Positions 32,468-42,168 of a DNA stretch of 64,000 bases are shown here, piece after piece. Each line of letters opens with the position of its first letter. The stretch's first letter is position 1. Below the pieces are notes generated by a model. The model did not search any database, was not told the DNA's origin, and was given only the letters and a program-made list of their open reading frames with translations. Position numbers and translations under genes: made by a program. The DNA is taken from positions 496,001 through 560,000 of the forward strand of contig NZ_CP084296.1 in the NCBI RefSeq assembly GCF_020271745.1. Reading direction: 5' to 3'. This DNA comes from Providencia alcalifaciens (GTDB taxonomy: Bacteria; Pseudomonadota; Gammaproteobacteria; Enterobacterales; Enterobacteriaceae).

Positions 32468-33313
32468 ATGTCTCACTATCAAAATAACCCCGCTCTCGAT
32501 AATTTAACCCTCGGGAAAAAGACGGCTTATCATGACCAATATGATGCCACTTTATTGCAAGCGGTGCCGCGTAGCCTTAATCGCGATCCTTTGGATATTC
32601 ATGCTGATGCACTGCCATTCCACGGTGCCGATATTTGGACATTGTATGAACTCTCTTGGCTAAATGCCCGCGGCGTTCCTCAAGTGGCGATAGGCTCCGT
32701 CAGTGTTGACTCCACAAGTGAAAACCTTGTGGAGTCAAAAAGCTTCAAGCTTTATCTCAATAGTTTCAATCAGACGCGCTTCGAAACGTGGGAAAATGTA
32801 CGAAGCGTTTTGCAAAATGACCTAAGTCACTGTGCCAATGGCGAGGTTAAGGTTACACTTTATAAACTTGATGACTTCACTCAGCAAGCCATTCACCAAT
32901 TCCAAGGTATCTGTATTGATGAGCAAGAGATTGACATCGATAACTATGAATTTAATCGCCACTATTTGGTCGATTGCACCCAATCCGAGATCGTCGAAGA
33001 AACCCTTGTCAGCCACCTGTTGAAATCAAATTGTTTGATAACCAACCAACCTGATTGGGGCTCAGTACAAATTCATTATCGTGGTCCAAAAATTGACCGT
33101 GAAGCGCTATTACGTTACCTCGTCTCATTTCGTCATCATAATGAATTCCACGAACAGTGTGTGGAGCGCATTTTCAACGACATAACAACACTGTGCAAAC
33201 CAGAAAAATTATCGGTGTATGCACGCTATACTCGCCGAGGTGGGCTGGATATCAACCCATGGCGCAGTAATGAGCAATTTATCCCTGATATAGGTCGCTT
33301 GGCACGGCAATAA
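32468..33313 (+). CDS. queF: NADPH-dependent 7-cyano-7-deazaguanine reductase
   Basis: 281 residues (282 in E. coli), the large two-domain type of QueF. It reduces the nitrile preQ0 to preQ1, the last free-base step of queuosine tRNA modification. The NADPH-binding QueF motif lies in [17 protein letters not shown] (about 91-107). The catalytic Cys lies in the [19 protein letters not shown] region, and the following Asp and His-containing [17 protein letters not shown] are also typical. Confidence 0.98.
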   Translation: MSHYQNNPALDNLTLGKKTAYHDQYDATLLQAVPRSLNRDPLDIHADALPFHGADIWTLYELSWLNARGVPQVAIGSVSVDSTSENLVESKSFKLYLNSFNQTRFETWENVRSVLQNDLSHCANGEVKVTLYKLDDFTQQAIHQFQGICIDEQEIDIDNYEFNRHYLVDCTQSEIVEETLVSHLLKSNCLITNQPDWGSVQIHYRGPKIDREALLRYLVSFRHHNEFHEQCVERIFNDITTLCKPEKLSVYARYTRRGGLDINPWRSNEQFIPDIGRLARQ

Positions 33314-33830
33314 GCGCCTACTAAATTGAAAATCAGTGTAATTTAAGAGGCTACTATTTAAATCATTTTCAATGAATTCACGCATCAAGAGCCCAATTAG
33401 GCAAAAGAGTGTTACTTAATTACTCATATCAGCCCATTAGGTTGCAATGCTAAAAAAATAAAAGAAAATTAACGAGTTAGATAGAGCATCCGATTATTTT
33501 TCACACTATGAAATGCTAAATTTCACTCTATATATCAATAAATTACATCATCATTTTGGATGAAAAAGAAGGGAGTGCTTCCCTTCTTTCCACATCATTC
33601 TCACATCACAGCTTTGACTTTTACTCCCTTCAAGGATTTGTATCAAAGCAAAAAATAATTCAGCACTCAAATGTTACAAAACTGTAATTGTTTTGTAAGG
33701 TTGTTTGGAATAGTAATGACATACACTCTGGCTTATAGATAATGTTTATTCCTTAACGCCTTAAAAATAAAGTTATGCATTCTATTATTTTTCCTTTTAC
33801 TATTTTAAAAATAATTAACTGGAGAACTTC
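33314..33830. other. Intergenic region between queF and the acfC-like gene
   Basis: 517 bp, very AT-rich, without a convincing gene. It holds a perfect 10-bp stem with a 5-base loop (AAAGAAGGGA at 33565-33574, TCCCTTCTTT at 33580-33589). This could end a transcript on either strand, slightly better on minus because a T-run follows there. The drop in GC marks the left edge of the accessory patch. Confidence 0.5.
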
Positions 33831-34595
33831 ATGTTTAAAATTAAAAAGCTAATTACTGCATTATGCCTTTTTTCATCCTCTTTAGCATACTCAGACATCA
33901 ATATGTATGGACCAGGAGGCCCTCATACTGCCCTAAAAGAAGCTGCTTCATTATATCAAAAGCAAACCGGAATAAAGGTGAATGTTAATTATGGACCGCA
34001 AGCAAGCTGGAATAACAGCGTAAAAAAAGATGCTGATATTATTTTTGGTTCCTCAGAACAATCAGCTCTTGCAATTATTAGAGATCACAGCGAAATATTT
34101 AATGAAAAAGATACCATTCCTTTATATTTACGAAAAAGCATTATTCTTGTTAAAAAAGGAAACCCTAAAAATATTCAATCAATCGAAGACTTAACAAATA
34201 ACGGTATCGGTATCATTGTTAATGATGGTGGAGGGAGAAGTAATACATCAGGGACTGGTGTTTGGGAGGATATTGCAGGAAGAATGGGGAATATAAATAT
34301 AGTCAAAAACATTCGTAAAAATATCATTCTATTTGCCCCGAACAGCGGCTCTGCTAGAAAAGAATTTGAAACAAATCCTAACGCAGATGCTTGGATAACA
34401 TGGCTCGATTGGGCTATTAGCAATCCGAACATAGGTGATATCGTGCTTATTTCACCCGATAAGACAATATGGAGAGATATGAATATTACTGTTAGAAAAA
34501 ACGCATCAGAAGAAGTTAATAACTTTGCAGAATGGCTACAATCAGGGAAAGCAGATAACGTTTTTTATAAATATGGGTGGGTCAAAAGTAATTAA
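33831..34595 (+). CDS. acfC: AcfC-like periplasmic substrate-binding protein
   Basis: 254 residues. A Sec signal peptide (MFKIKKLITALCLFSSSLAYS) precedes a periplasmic type II binding-protein fold. The start of the mature part, INMYGPGGPHTALKEAA, and the DIIFGSSEQSALAI segment match my recollection of the Vibrio accessory colonization factor AcfC, a sulfate/molybdate-binding-like protein. A GDIVLISPDKTIWRDMNI segment follows near the C-terminus. A GGAG ribosome binding site lies 7 nt upstream. No ABC permease or ATPase gene is nearby, so it would act as a stand-alone receptor or with transport partners elsewhere. The gene is much richer in AT than queF and ppnN and lies beside an integrase wreck, which suggests transfer. 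Confidence 0.75.
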   Translation: MFKIKKLITALCLFSSSLAYSDINMYGPGGPHTALKEAASLYQKQTGIKVNVNYGPQASWNNSVKKDADIIFGSSEQSALAIIRDHSEIFNEKDTIPLYLRKSIILVKKGNPKNIQSIEDLTNNGIGIIVNDGGGRSNTSGTGVWEDIAGRMGNINIVKNIRKNIILFAPNSGSARKEFETNPNADAWITWLDWAISNPNIGDIVLISPDKTIWRDMNITVRKNASEEVNNFAEWLQSGKADNVFYKYGWVKSN

Positions 34596-34920
34596 TTTTT
34601 AATATATACAGTTAATTAAAAATCGCCACCTATTTTACGAATAAATGCCTTTTTAAATTATAAAATTACTAGATAAATCATAATTTATCATATTATAAAG
34701 AAACCATATCTATACAGTAACTAGAAAATCTTAGACACATCAAAATACTGAAACTTAACATTAAAAGTCATTGATATTATAGAAGCCATTAAAAAGGCAT
34801 TGATTGCAGAATAACCAAATCAAGAAGAATAAAAAATAGCTTTAAAAATATTTCGCCACATGAAATAAAAAATATATTGCCGATTAAATAAATAACATTA
34901 TTTCAGATGGAAACATAACT
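34596..34920. other. AT-rich spacer between the acfC-like gene and the integrase remnant
   Basis: About 325 bp of strongly AT-rich sequence with many stops in all frames. It may include decayed 5' sequence of the integrase gene, since one frame near 34850-34910 reads like integrase core-binding sequence but is broken by stops. I saw no terminator. Confidence 0.35.
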
Positions 34921-35381
34921 ACAGCTAGATTAATGCGAAGTATTTTAAAGGATATGTTTAACAAGACCATGTCAGATGATGTTATTGATTTTAACCCAGT
35001 AATCGCGACCAGAATCCTAAGTAGTCAAATAGCCATACCGCTTACCATTTCAAATAATATTGCAAACAAGACTTTTCAATCAGAGCTAGATAGATATAAG
35101 TATAAATTGAACGGAAAGGAATTCGTGCTGGTTTCACTGAAGGGTGATATGCTGCCAGATAAGACTATTGGCAAGGCTTCCCCTTGGTTAGAAGTAAAAG
35201 CGGATTATCATGGAAACACTCTTCTCCAACATTCCACGAAATAAGAAGCTTAATATCAAGAGCATACGGGAACGAGAAATCAAATGAGTTCGCTAACCAG
35301 CTTTTAGGACATAAATAAATGGACATGACAAGAATGTATCAGGATGATAGAGGTCTTAGCTGGAAAAAGATTGAGATTTGA
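34921..35381 (+). pseudogene. Decayed phage-type tyrosine integrase
   Basis: The first part reads TTARLMRSILKDMFNKTMSD then VIDFNPVIATR, which matches the core-binding region of P22/lambda-type integrases (pattern TAxLxRSxLxDxF...NPVxATR). After a stretch that does not align, a different frame from 35226 reads PTFHEIRSL, then NEFANQLLGHK, a TAA stop, and MDMTRMYQDDRGLSWKKIEI with a natural TGA at 35379-35381. These are the catalytic boxes HxxR, LLGHK and the nucleophile Tyr. At least one frameshift, one stop and a large internal deletion make the enzyme dead. The left boundary is uncertain. Confidence 0.85.
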
Positions 35382-35446
35382 TATTGAATTTATTTCGAAT
35401 TATTTTGGAGAATACTCCGTAACAAAATGATTTATAAAGGTAAAAA

Positions 35447-36814
35447 ATGATTACTCATATCAGTCCATTAGGCTCTATGGATCTATTGTCTCAGCTTGAA
35501 GTCGATATGCTGAAACGTACAGCGAGCAGCCATCTGTATCAGCTATATCGAAACTGCTCCTTAGCGGTATTACATTCAGGAAGCTTAACTGACAGCAGTA
35601 AAGAGCTTTTAGAAAAAAGTACAGGTTTTGATATCAACATTTTACGCCGTGAGCGTGGTATCAAATTAGAGCTTATCAACCCGCCAGAAAAAGCGTTCGT
35701 TGATGGTAAAATTATTCGCTCATTACAAGCCAACTTGTTTGCTGTATTGCGCGACATTCTGTTTGTTCACGCTCAAATCAGCAATGCCAAACAGCAATTC
35801 CATCTCGATTTAGAAAACAGCACTCACCTCACTAATATGATCTTTTCTATCTTACGTAACGCCCGTGCGCTACATATTGGTGAAGATCCGAATATGATCG
35901 TGTGCTGGGGTGGTCACTCCATTAATGAAAATGAATACCTGTATGGCCGTAAAGTCGGTAATGAACTCGGCTTACGTGAACTGAACATCTGTACGGGTTG
36001 CGGACCGGGTGCCATGGAAGCGCCAATGAAAGGTGCCGCGGTAGGTCACGCTCAACAGCGTTATAAAGACAGCCGTTTTATCGGGTTAACTGAGCCGTCC
36101 ATCATCGCGGCTGAGCCACCTAACCCATTAGTTAATGAACTGATCATCATGCCAGACATTGAAAAACGTCTTGAGGCATTTGTCCGTTTAGCCCACGGGA
36201 TCATTATTTTCCCTGGTGGTGTGGGAACCGCAGAAGAGCTGCTGTATCTGTTGGGTATTATGATGGATCCTGAAAATACCGAGCAAGTACTACCATTAGT
36301 TCTGACTGGGCCAAAAGAGAGCGCAGAATACTTCTCTGTTTTAGATGATTTTATTCGCCATACTCTGGGAGATGAAGCTAGCAAGCATTACCAAATCATT
36401 ATCGACAACCCGCAAGAAGTGGCGCGCGTGATGAAAAAAGGTATGTCAGCAGTGAAAGAGAGTCGTCGCAATACGGGTGATGCATACAGCTTCAACTGGT
36501 CGATTAAAATCGCCCCTGACCTACAACATCCGTTTGAACCGACTCACGAAAATATGGCATCACTGAATCTGCATCCGGGGCAATCCCCAGAAAAACTGGC
36601 TTCCGATTTACGCCGTGCTTTCTCTGGAATCGTCGCCGGTAACGTAAAAGAAGTCGGCATGAAAGCGATTGAAAAACATGGTCCTTTCAAAATTCATGGG
36701 GATAGCGACATCATGAAACGCATGGATATTTTACTTCAAGGTTTCGTGAAACAGCATCGTATGAAGTTGCCAGGTGGCACCGCTTATGAACCTTGCTATG
36801 AAATTGTGAAATAA
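35447..36814 (+). CDS. ppnN: Nucleotide 5'-monophosphate nucleosidase PpnN (YgdH)
   Basis: 455 residues (454 in E. coli). PpnN splits purine and pyrimidine nucleoside monophosphates into base and ribose 5-phosphate and is activated by (p)ppGpp in E. coli. The central LOG-like Rossmann domain shows [40 protein letters not shown] and the phosphate-binding [16 protein letters not shown]. An N-terminal DUF4478-like and a C-terminal DUF3412-like domain flank it. AAAGG lies 7 nt before the ATG. The gene resumes the E. coli order after the accessory patch and is followed by xni. Confidence 0.96.
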   Translation: MITHISPLGSMDLLSQLEVDMLKRTASSHLYQLYRNCSLAVLHSGSLTDSSKELLEKSTGFDINILRRERGIKLELINPPEKAFVDGKIIRSLQANLFAVLRDILFVHAQISNAKQQFHLDLENSTHLTNMIFSILRNARALHIGEDPNMIVCWGGHSINENEYLYGRKVGNELGLRELNICTGCGPGAMEAPMKGAAVGHAQQRYKDSRFIGLTEPSIIAAEPPNPLVNELIIMPDIEKRLEAFVRLAHGIIIFPGGVGTAEELLYLLGIMMDPENTEQVLPLVLTGPKESAEYFSVLDDFIRHTLGDEASKHYQIIIDNPQEVARVMKKGMSAVKESRRNTGDAYSFNWSIKIAPDLQHPFEPTHENMASLNLHPGQSPEKLASDLRRAFSGIVAGNVKEVGMKAIEKHGPFKIHGDSDIMKRMDILLQGFVKQHRMKLPGGTAYEPCYEIVK

Positions 36815-36820
36815 TCACCT

Positions 36821-36840
36821 ACGCGCCAAGGACGGCGCGT
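36821..36840 (+). terminator. Weak hairpin between ppnN and xni
   Basis: The arms ACGCGCC and GGCGCGT form a 7-bp GC-rich stem 6 bp after the ppnN stop. It is followed only by TTAACC, so termination would be weak and some reading into xni, 19 bp further on, is likely. Confidence 0.5.
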
Positions 36841-36858
36841 TTAACCGCCAAATAGCTT

Positions 36859-37614
36859 ATGATCCATTTATTAATTATTGATGCTCTAAACTTAATTCGA
36901 CGTATCCACGCAGTTCAGGGGAGCCCATGTGGAGACACCTGTTTATCCGCTATTTCTCAATTAATTAACCACACTAACGCCACACATGTTGTGGCGGTAT
37001 TTGATGAAGAAGGTCGCCACCATAGCTGGCGTCATGAAAAACTGCCTGACTATAAAGCAGGGCGCCAGCCTATGCCTGAAAACTTGCAAGCTGAGTTACC
37101 TCAGCTCATCGCCCAATTTGAAGAAAATGGCATTCATTGCTGGCAATCTGAAGGTGATGAAGCCGATGATTTAGCGGCCACGCTCGCCAAACGCATTGCC
37201 GATTCTGGTCATACTGTCACCATTGTCTCCACCGATAAAGGCTACTGTCAGCTACTCTCTCCAAACCTGCGTATCCGTGACTATTTTCAAAAACGTTGGT
37301 TGGATGTTCCTTTCATTGAAAATGAATTTGGGGTCAAGCCTGAGCAACTTCCTGATTACTGGGGTCTTGCGGGGATCAGCAGCAGTAAAGTTCCGGGAGT
37401 TGCAGGGATTGGCGCCAAAAGTGCCACGGAGCTGCTTCAGCGATTCCACACTATTGAAAACTTGTACGCCAACTTTGATGCTCTTGAAGAAAAATGGCAG
37501 AAAAAACTCGCTAATCAACAAGAAATTGCACTGATTTGCCGCGATATTGCCACATTAAAAACAGATATTACATTGAAAGGTAATCTGAATCAGTTGCGCT
37601 ACCAAGCTAGATAA
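36859..37614 (+). CDS. xni: Flap endonuclease Xni (ExoIX)
   Basis: 251 residues, the E. coli length. It resembles the 5'-nuclease domain of DNA polymerase I, with metal-binding acidic residues in [14 protein letters not shown] (Asp), [16 protein letters not shown] and [15 protein letters not shown]. The helix-hairpin-helix part contains [17 protein letters not shown]. It probably trims flap structures during repair. It converges with rlmM across a hairpin-rich spacer. Confidence 0.96.
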   Translation: MIHLLIIDALNLIRRIHAVQGSPCGDTCLSAISQLINHTNATHVVAVFDEEGRHHSWRHEKLPDYKAGRQPMPENLQAELPQLIAQFEENGIHCWQSEGDEADDLAATLAKRIADSGHTVTIVSTDKGYCQLLSPNLRIRDYFQKRWLDVPFIENEFGVKPEQLPDYWGLAGISSSKVPGVAGIGAKSATELLQRFHTIENLYANFDALEEKWQKKLANQQEIALICRDIATLKTDITLKGNLNQLRYQAR

Positions 37615-37623
37615 CAGACACAA

Positions 37624-37650
37624 AAAAGGTCACTTCACAGTGACCTTTTA
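37624..37650 (+). terminator. Terminator after xni (first copy of a duplicated hairpin)
   Basis: A perfect 10-bp stem (AAAAGGTCAC and GTGACCTTTT) with a six-base loop sits 10 bp after the xni stop. The same 26 bp recur 164 bp downstream. Confidence 0.85.
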
Positions 37651-37658
37651 GGTTGATG

Positions 37659-37814
37659 ACAAAGAGGGATAAAAGCGTGGTTTTTCCCTCTTTGTGTTAT
37701 CAGGCGAAAATCAATAAATTGATTTTCCTCGTTAATTTTATAAACCAAACGAGCCATTTCCAAACCTGATGGGTTTATCAATGGTCTGAAAGGTCACTTC
37801 ACAGTGACCTTTTA
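37659..37814. repeat. Long hairpin and second copy of the terminator between xni and rlmM
   Basis: A perfect 11-bp stem (ACAAAGAGGGA at 37659-37669, TCCCTCTTTGT at 37685-37695) with an A/T-rich inner extension follows the xni terminator. Then come the palindrome AATCAATAAATTGATT and, at 37789-37814, an exact 26-bp repeat of the xni terminator (37625-37650), which can end the convergent rlmM transcript. No gene lies in this spacer. Confidence 0.8.
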
Positions 37815-37834
37815 CTATTCAAGCCAACTTTAAC

Positions 37835-38938
37835 TTAATAATATTCACGCGCCATTGGGTTTGCAGACCAAACACGCTGTACATGCACAGTGACTTCTTC
37901 ACGGTCATGGTAAAGCTGTTTTGCGTGGATCAGAACGTTAATACCATTCTCTTTCAGCTGAACTTTCATTTTTTCCAGAATATGCGCCACTTCTTCATAG
38001 CGTTTTTTCATCGGCAGCTTCAAGTTAAAAATGGTCTCACGGCACCAGCCTTCTTGCAGCCACTGAGTCATTAATGCAGCAACCTTGGCAGGTTTTTCCA
38101 CCATATCACATACGAGCCACGTGATATTTTGAGAGGTTGGCTTAAATTTAAAACCATCTTCACGGTGATGTCGAACTTGCCCTGTATCCATCAGGCTTTC
38201 CGCCATTGGGCCATTATCTACCGCTTCCACCATCATGCTGCGTTTGACGAGCTGGTAGGTCCATCCCCCTGGACATGCGCCAAGATCCACCGCTTTCATG
38301 CCACTCGCTAAACGCTCATCCCACTCTTCATAAGGAATAAACACATGGAAAGCCTCTTCCAGCTTTAATGTCGAACGGCTTGGTGCATCCGATGGGAACT
38401 TCAAGCGCGGAATACCCATATAGAAATTCGAGCTATTATTCGAATAGGAATAACCCGTATAGCAGCACCCCGGCGCAATAAAGAACACGTGGACGACTGG
38501 GCGTTTAAAGTTCTCTTGCGCTAATAAAACTTTCTCTTGGCGTAACGCATTACGCAGAGGTACCGTAAATTTACGGCAGAATTTCATCAATTCTTTTGAT
38601 TCATTGGTATCCGCAACTTCAACACGCAGATCCCCTGCTCTCTCAACCTGCTGGCTAAGCGCGTTCACAATCGGTGTGACTCTATCTTCTGGCGGTAAAT
38701 CTTTTAATAAATCACCCACCACAAACATTTGGCGAGCAAAAATCAATTCACGAAATGGAAGTGTGCGCGCAAGGATGTCCGCATCCTCAGATTGATAACA
38801 TTCGAAAATAACATAGCCGCTATTTTCTTTAACGCGGGCAAAACCGTAAATTTCTCGTTGCCCTGCTTTATCTGTAATTTCTGCTGCACACTCTTTTTCA
38901 AAGCCCGGGCGGCAATATAATGCAATTTTATTACTCAT
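37835..38938 (-). CDS. rlmM: 23S rRNA (cytidine-2498-2'-O)-methyltransferase RlmM
   Basis: 367 residues (366 in E. coli). It methylates the ribose of C2498 in 23S rRNA using SAM. An N-terminal THUMP-like domain ([20 protein letters not shown]) leads into a Rossmann methyltransferase with the SAM loop [19 protein letters not shown] and the catalytic motif [14 protein letters not shown] containing the K of the K-D-K-E set. Its start overlaps the end of ygdD by 8 bp, which suggests translational coupling. Confidence 0.97.
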   Translation of the reverse strand: MSNKIALYCRPGFEKECAAEITDKAGQREIYGFARVKENSGYVIFECYQSEDADILARTLPFRELIFARQMFVVGDLLKDLPPEDRVTPIVNALSQQVERAGDLRVEVADTNESKELMKFCRKFTVPLRNALRQEKVLLAQENFKRPVVHVFFIAPGCCYTGYSYSNNSSNFYMGIPRLKFPSDAPSRSTLKLEEAFHVFIPYEEWDERLASGMKAVDLGACPGGWTYQLVKRSMMVEAVDNGPMAESLMDTGQVRHHREDGFKFKPTSQNITWLVCDMVEKPAKVAALMTQWLQEGWCRETIFNLKLPMKKRYEEVAHILEKMKVQLKENGINVLIHAKQLYHDREEVTVHVQRVWSANPMAREYY

Positions 38939-39326
38939 TGCGTGACGCCGATTTCCTTAGACGCATAGCGCCAATAACAACTAAAAGCCAGCCAACGAGG
39001 AAGCAAACGCCACCTATTGGCGTAAAATAAGAGAAGTATTTTACCTGTAATAAGGCCATACAATAAAGGCTACCACTAAAAAGAAGTATCCCTACGGAGA
39101 AAAACACACCTGCCCAATAGAACCACAAAATGACTTTACGCAGTAATACCGCACCCAGCACCATTAATGCAACGGTATGAAACATTTGATAACGTAGCCC
39201 TGTTTCAATCCAAGCCATTTGATGAGCACTCATAATTGGAGAAAGCGCATGAGAGCCAATGGCGCCAAATGCAACAATAAAAAATCCACTAATCCCTGCA
39301 AAAATTAACATCAAACGACTATTCAC
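38931..39326 (-). CDS. ygdD: DUF423 family inner-membrane protein YgdD
   Basis: 131 residues with four predicted membrane segments (starting [20 protein letters not shown], then [11 protein letters not shown], a third after residue 65 and [13 protein letters not shown]). The [10 protein letters not shown] and [11 protein letters not shown] motifs are typical of DUF423. Function unknown. It lies 27 bp after gcvA and overlaps rlmM, the same order as in E. coli. Confidence 0.93.
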   Translation of the reverse strand: MNSRLMLIFAGISGFFIVAFGAIGSHALSPIMSAHQMAWIETGLRYQMFHTVALMVLGAVLLRKVILWFYWAGVFFSVGILLFSGSLYCMALLQVKYFSYFTPIGGVCFLVGWLLVVIGAMRLRKSASRNE

Positions 39327-39353
39327 AATAGCACCTTCGTTTTAACTGTTTGA

Positions 39354-40295
39354 TTATTGTATATGCGTCAAATCTTGGTCATTGGTAATAAAACCGAGCT
39401 TTTCTTGCTCACTGGCTGCTTGCGCCAGGATCCATTGACGAAATGCCGCTATTTTCCCTAAATCGGCCTGACTTTCTTGGCAGACCAGATAGAATGCATT
39501 TTTACTGACTAATACTTCACTAAACGGACACACCAATCTGCCTGCATCAATCTCATTCTTTGCCATCACATTATTAGTTAATGCTACCCCTTGCCCATGA
39601 ACTGCCGCTTGGATCACCATGGCACTGTGGCTAAAAATGGGTCCTTGCTGCACATTCACAATATTTTGCAAATCCAACTGCTTAACATAGGCTTGCCAAT
39701 CACGTCGAGAAGAGTCATGAAGCAACGTATGCTTAGCTAAATCTTCAGGGTTCTTCAGTTGATTCCCCCCGGTCATCAACGAAGGTGAACACACTGGCAT
39801 TAAATATTCGGCGTAAAGCCTGTCTGTTCTTAAGCCTGTCCAGTTCCCTCTGCCATAAAAAATGGCAACATCCACATCATCCGCTAGCTTATCTTCTTCC
39901 CGATCAACTGCTTGAATACGCACATCAATGCCAGGGAAAGCTTGGTTAAACCCAGAAAGCCGAGGAACCAACCATTGTATCGCGAAACTTGGCGATAAGC
40001 TTACAGTTAGTGCGCCTTTTGCGCTTCTGGCTTGAAGCTTTCTCGTCGCCTCATTTAAAGACGAGAAAATTTCTTTAATATCAAGGTAATAACTTTGCCC
40101 TTCTTCCGTCAGCAGTAGTGAGCGATTTCGACGGCGAAATAGCTTTAATCCGAGGAAATCTTCTAAGCTTTTTATTTGATGACTGACAGCTGCCTGTGTC
40201 ACAAATAATTCATCTGCCGCTTTAGTAAAACTTAAATGACGGGCAGCGGCATCAAACACTCTCAGAGCATTTAAAGGCGGTAATCTTTTAGACAT
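39354..40295 (-). CDS. gcvA: LysR-type transcriptional regulator GcvA
   Basis: 313 residues (305 in E. coli). GcvA activates or represses the glycine cleavage operon with GcvR and activates the divergent sRNA gene gcvB. The winged-helix region is at the N-terminus (LNALRVFDAAARHLSFTKAA, then FVTQAAVSHQIKSLE). The remainder is the effector-binding domain. The C-terminus is extended by a few residues compared with E. coli. It is divergent from gcvB, and the shared spacer should hold GcvA sites. Confidence 0.96.
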   Translation of the reverse strand: MSKRLPPLNALRVFDAAARHLSFTKAADELFVTQAAVSHQIKSLEDFLGLKLFRRRNRSLLLTEEGQSYYLDIKEIFSSLNEATRKLQARSAKGALTVSLSPSFAIQWLVPRLSGFNQAFPGIDVRIQAVDREEDKLADDVDVAIFYGRGNWTGLRTDRLYAEYLMPVCSPSLMTGGNQLKNPEDLAKHTLLHDSSRRDWQAYVKQLDLQNIVNVQQGPIFSHSAMVIQAAVHGQGVALTNNVMAKNEIDAGRLVCPFSEVLVSKNAFYLVCQESQADLGKIAAFRQWILAQAASEQEKLGFITNDQDLTHIQ

Positions 40296-40396
40296 AATCT
40301 CTTCAACTCAGCTTCGTTATATGCATTAGTTTTTCTTATCCGAAGCATTATAAATTGTCCCTTGAGGATACGCCAGTAAATACCTATAGTATGCGC

Positions 40397-40598
40397 ACTT
40401 CCTAAGCCGGAACGAAAAGTTGCAGAGTTTAGTTACTTTGAAACTTTTGGCTTTGTGGTTGTGATGTTGTGTTTGCAAGTTGTCTGGTTAATCCAGGCTT
40501 TGTAGCGATTGCTACTGTTTTTTTTCACTTCCTGTACATTTACCCTGTCTGTCCATAGTGATTTTTATAGTGCACCGCCTAAGCGCGGTGCTTTTTTT
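40397..40598 (+). ncRNA. gcvB: GcvB small RNA
   Basis: The block starts ACTTCCTAAGCCGGAACG, nearly the same as the E. coli GcvB 5' end, and is divergent from gcvA as in E. coli. The G/U-rich seed region R1 lies at about 40447-40486 (TTGTGGTTGTGATGTTGTG). An internal terminator (GTAGC, GCTAC, then T8) is at 40502-40524. The conserved R2 with CACTTCCTGTACATTTACCC follows at 40526-40560. The final terminator (GCACCGC, GCGGTGC, then T7) ends near 40598. With Hfq it should repress many amino-acid and peptide transporter mRNAs. Confidence 0.96.
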
Positions 40599-40951
40599 AT
40601 TTTGGGCGTCATAAAATTCATTATGAAAGATAAAATAACATTATCCTATCGGATTTCGAGTAAAACAGCCCATAAAACGCATTTAAATTAAATTTAACCA
40701 TTAGGTTAAAAAGCAAAACTTCATCGATTTAGTGCGTTACCCTTTTCAGGCGCGCAATTATTCAAAAATTTGCGCAAAAATCTTTCTATTAAGTGTAACA
40801 AATTATTTCTAATAATCGATAACTGAATAACATTTTTTATCTCCATCTACTTATTCGCGGTTTTCCGTTATTATCATAATCAACGCATATTCATAACTAC
40901 AACTACAGCCACATTCACCTATTGGATAGCTAACATCAAAGAATCAGCATA
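40599..40951. other. Intergenic region between gcvB and csdA
   Basis: About 350 bp, AT-rich, without a gene I can support. A 60-codon reading frame starting inside gcvB is a shadow. The csdA promoter should lie here. A short AT-rich run ends in TTATTATCATAAT about 70 bp before csdA, which may contain a -10 element. Confidence 0.35.
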
Positions 40952-42157
40952 ATGGATAACTTTAACGCCCCTCAATTTCGTCAGCAATTTCCAGCCATCG
41001 GCACTGACATTGTTTTCCTTGATAGCGCCGCGACCGCCCTAAAACCCTTAGATATGATCAATGCCTCTGACGATTACTACCGTTTTTCAGGCAGTTCGGT
41101 CTATCGAGGGCAATCCCCTGAAGTATTAAAAATTACTCGATTGTACGAACAAGCTCGCGTATTAACTGCAAGATTGATCCAATCTCCGGACGAAAAATCC
41201 ATTATTTGGACTAGAGGTACCACTGAATCTATTAACTTGATTGCACAGAGTTATTTCCGTGACAAACTTCAAATAGGTGATGAAATTATCGTCAGTGAAA
41301 CTGAGCATCACTCAAACTTGCTGCCGTGGCTGATGTTGGCACAACAAACAGGTGCAAAGATCGTAAAATGGGCGGTTACTCCTGACTTAACCTTAGATCT
41401 CAATGTGCTACAATCAATCTTGAACGCCAAAAGCAAAATTGTTGCAGTAACGCAAATGTCTAACGTAACGGGCTACCAGCCGGATATTAGCGCGATAACC
41501 ACACTTGCTCATCAATTTGGTGCAAAAGTCGTTATCGATGGCGCTCAAGGCGTTGTACACCACCCTCTTAACGTCATTGAAACCAATGTAGATTTCTATG
41601 CTTTTTCAGCACACAAATTATATGGACCTACAGGTTTAGGCATCTGCTATGGAAAACCTGAACATTTCGCTAATATGAGTCCATGGCATGGCGGCGGTAA
41701 AATGTTAAATCACGTTGATTTTTCAGGCTTCACCCTCGCCCCAATACCTCAGCGATTTGAAGCTGGAACCCCGAATATCGCGGGTGTGATTGCCTTTTCT
41801 GCGGTGCTTAAGTGGCTTTCAACGCAAAACTTAGTACAAGCAGAAGCCTATACTTGTGCCCTGATAGACTATGCCTATGAGCAGCTTTCTCAGCTCGAAG
41901 GTGCAATTTGCTATCGCACTCAAAATTCTCCGCTTTTATCTTTCAATTTCCATAATATTCACCATAGCGATTTAGGGCTTTTCTTGACCAAACAGAAAAT
42001 TGCATTACGCTATGGGCAACATTGTGCTCAACCATTGATGGATTCACTCAATATTAGCGGCTGTTTACGTATCTCCGCCATGCCATATAATAACAGGCAA
42101 GATATTGATAAATTTATTGATTCAGTAAAATTTGCACTTTCGATTTTAAATGATTAA
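40952..42157 (+). CDS. csdA: Cysteine desulfurase CsdA
   Basis: 401 residues (E. coli CsdA 401). This PLP enzyme takes sulfur from cysteine as a persulfide and passes it to CsdE. The PLP lysine is in FYAFSAHKLYGPTGLGI. Substrate-binding and phosphate sites are seen in RGTTESINLIAQSY, ETEHHSNLLPW and VIDGAQGVVHHPLN. The catalytic Cys is in ALRYGQHCAQPLMDSL near residue 358. It is followed 11 bp later by csdE. Confidence 0.97.
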   Translation: MDNFNAPQFRQQFPAIGTDIVFLDSAATALKPLDMINASDDYYRFSGSSVYRGQSPEVLKITRLYEQARVLTARLIQSPDEKSIIWTRGTTESINLIAQSYFRDKLQIGDEIIVSETEHHSNLLPWLMLAQQTGAKIVKWAVTPDLTLDLNVLQSILNAKSKIVAVTQMSNVTGYQPDISAITTLAHQFGAKVVIDGAQGVVHHPLNVIETNVDFYAFSAHKLYGPTGLGICYGKPEHFANMSPWHGGGKMLNHVDFSGFTLAPIPQRFEAGTPNIAGVIAFSAVLKWLSTQNLVQAEAYTCALIDYAYEQLSQLEGAICYRTQNSPLLSFNFHNIHHSDLGLFLTKQKIALRYGQHCAQPLMDSLNISGCLRISAMPYNNRQDIDKFIDSVKFALSILND

Positions 42158-42168
42158 AAGGTAATCTA

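Noticed and set aside
34933-35244. Independent 103-residue protein
   Set aside because: Its first third is integrase core sequence and the next frame holds the catalytic boxes, so it is part of a pseudogene.
40509-40691. 60-residue plus-strand frame within and after gcvB
   Set aside because: It begins inside the GcvB terminator region and is a shadow of the sRNA.
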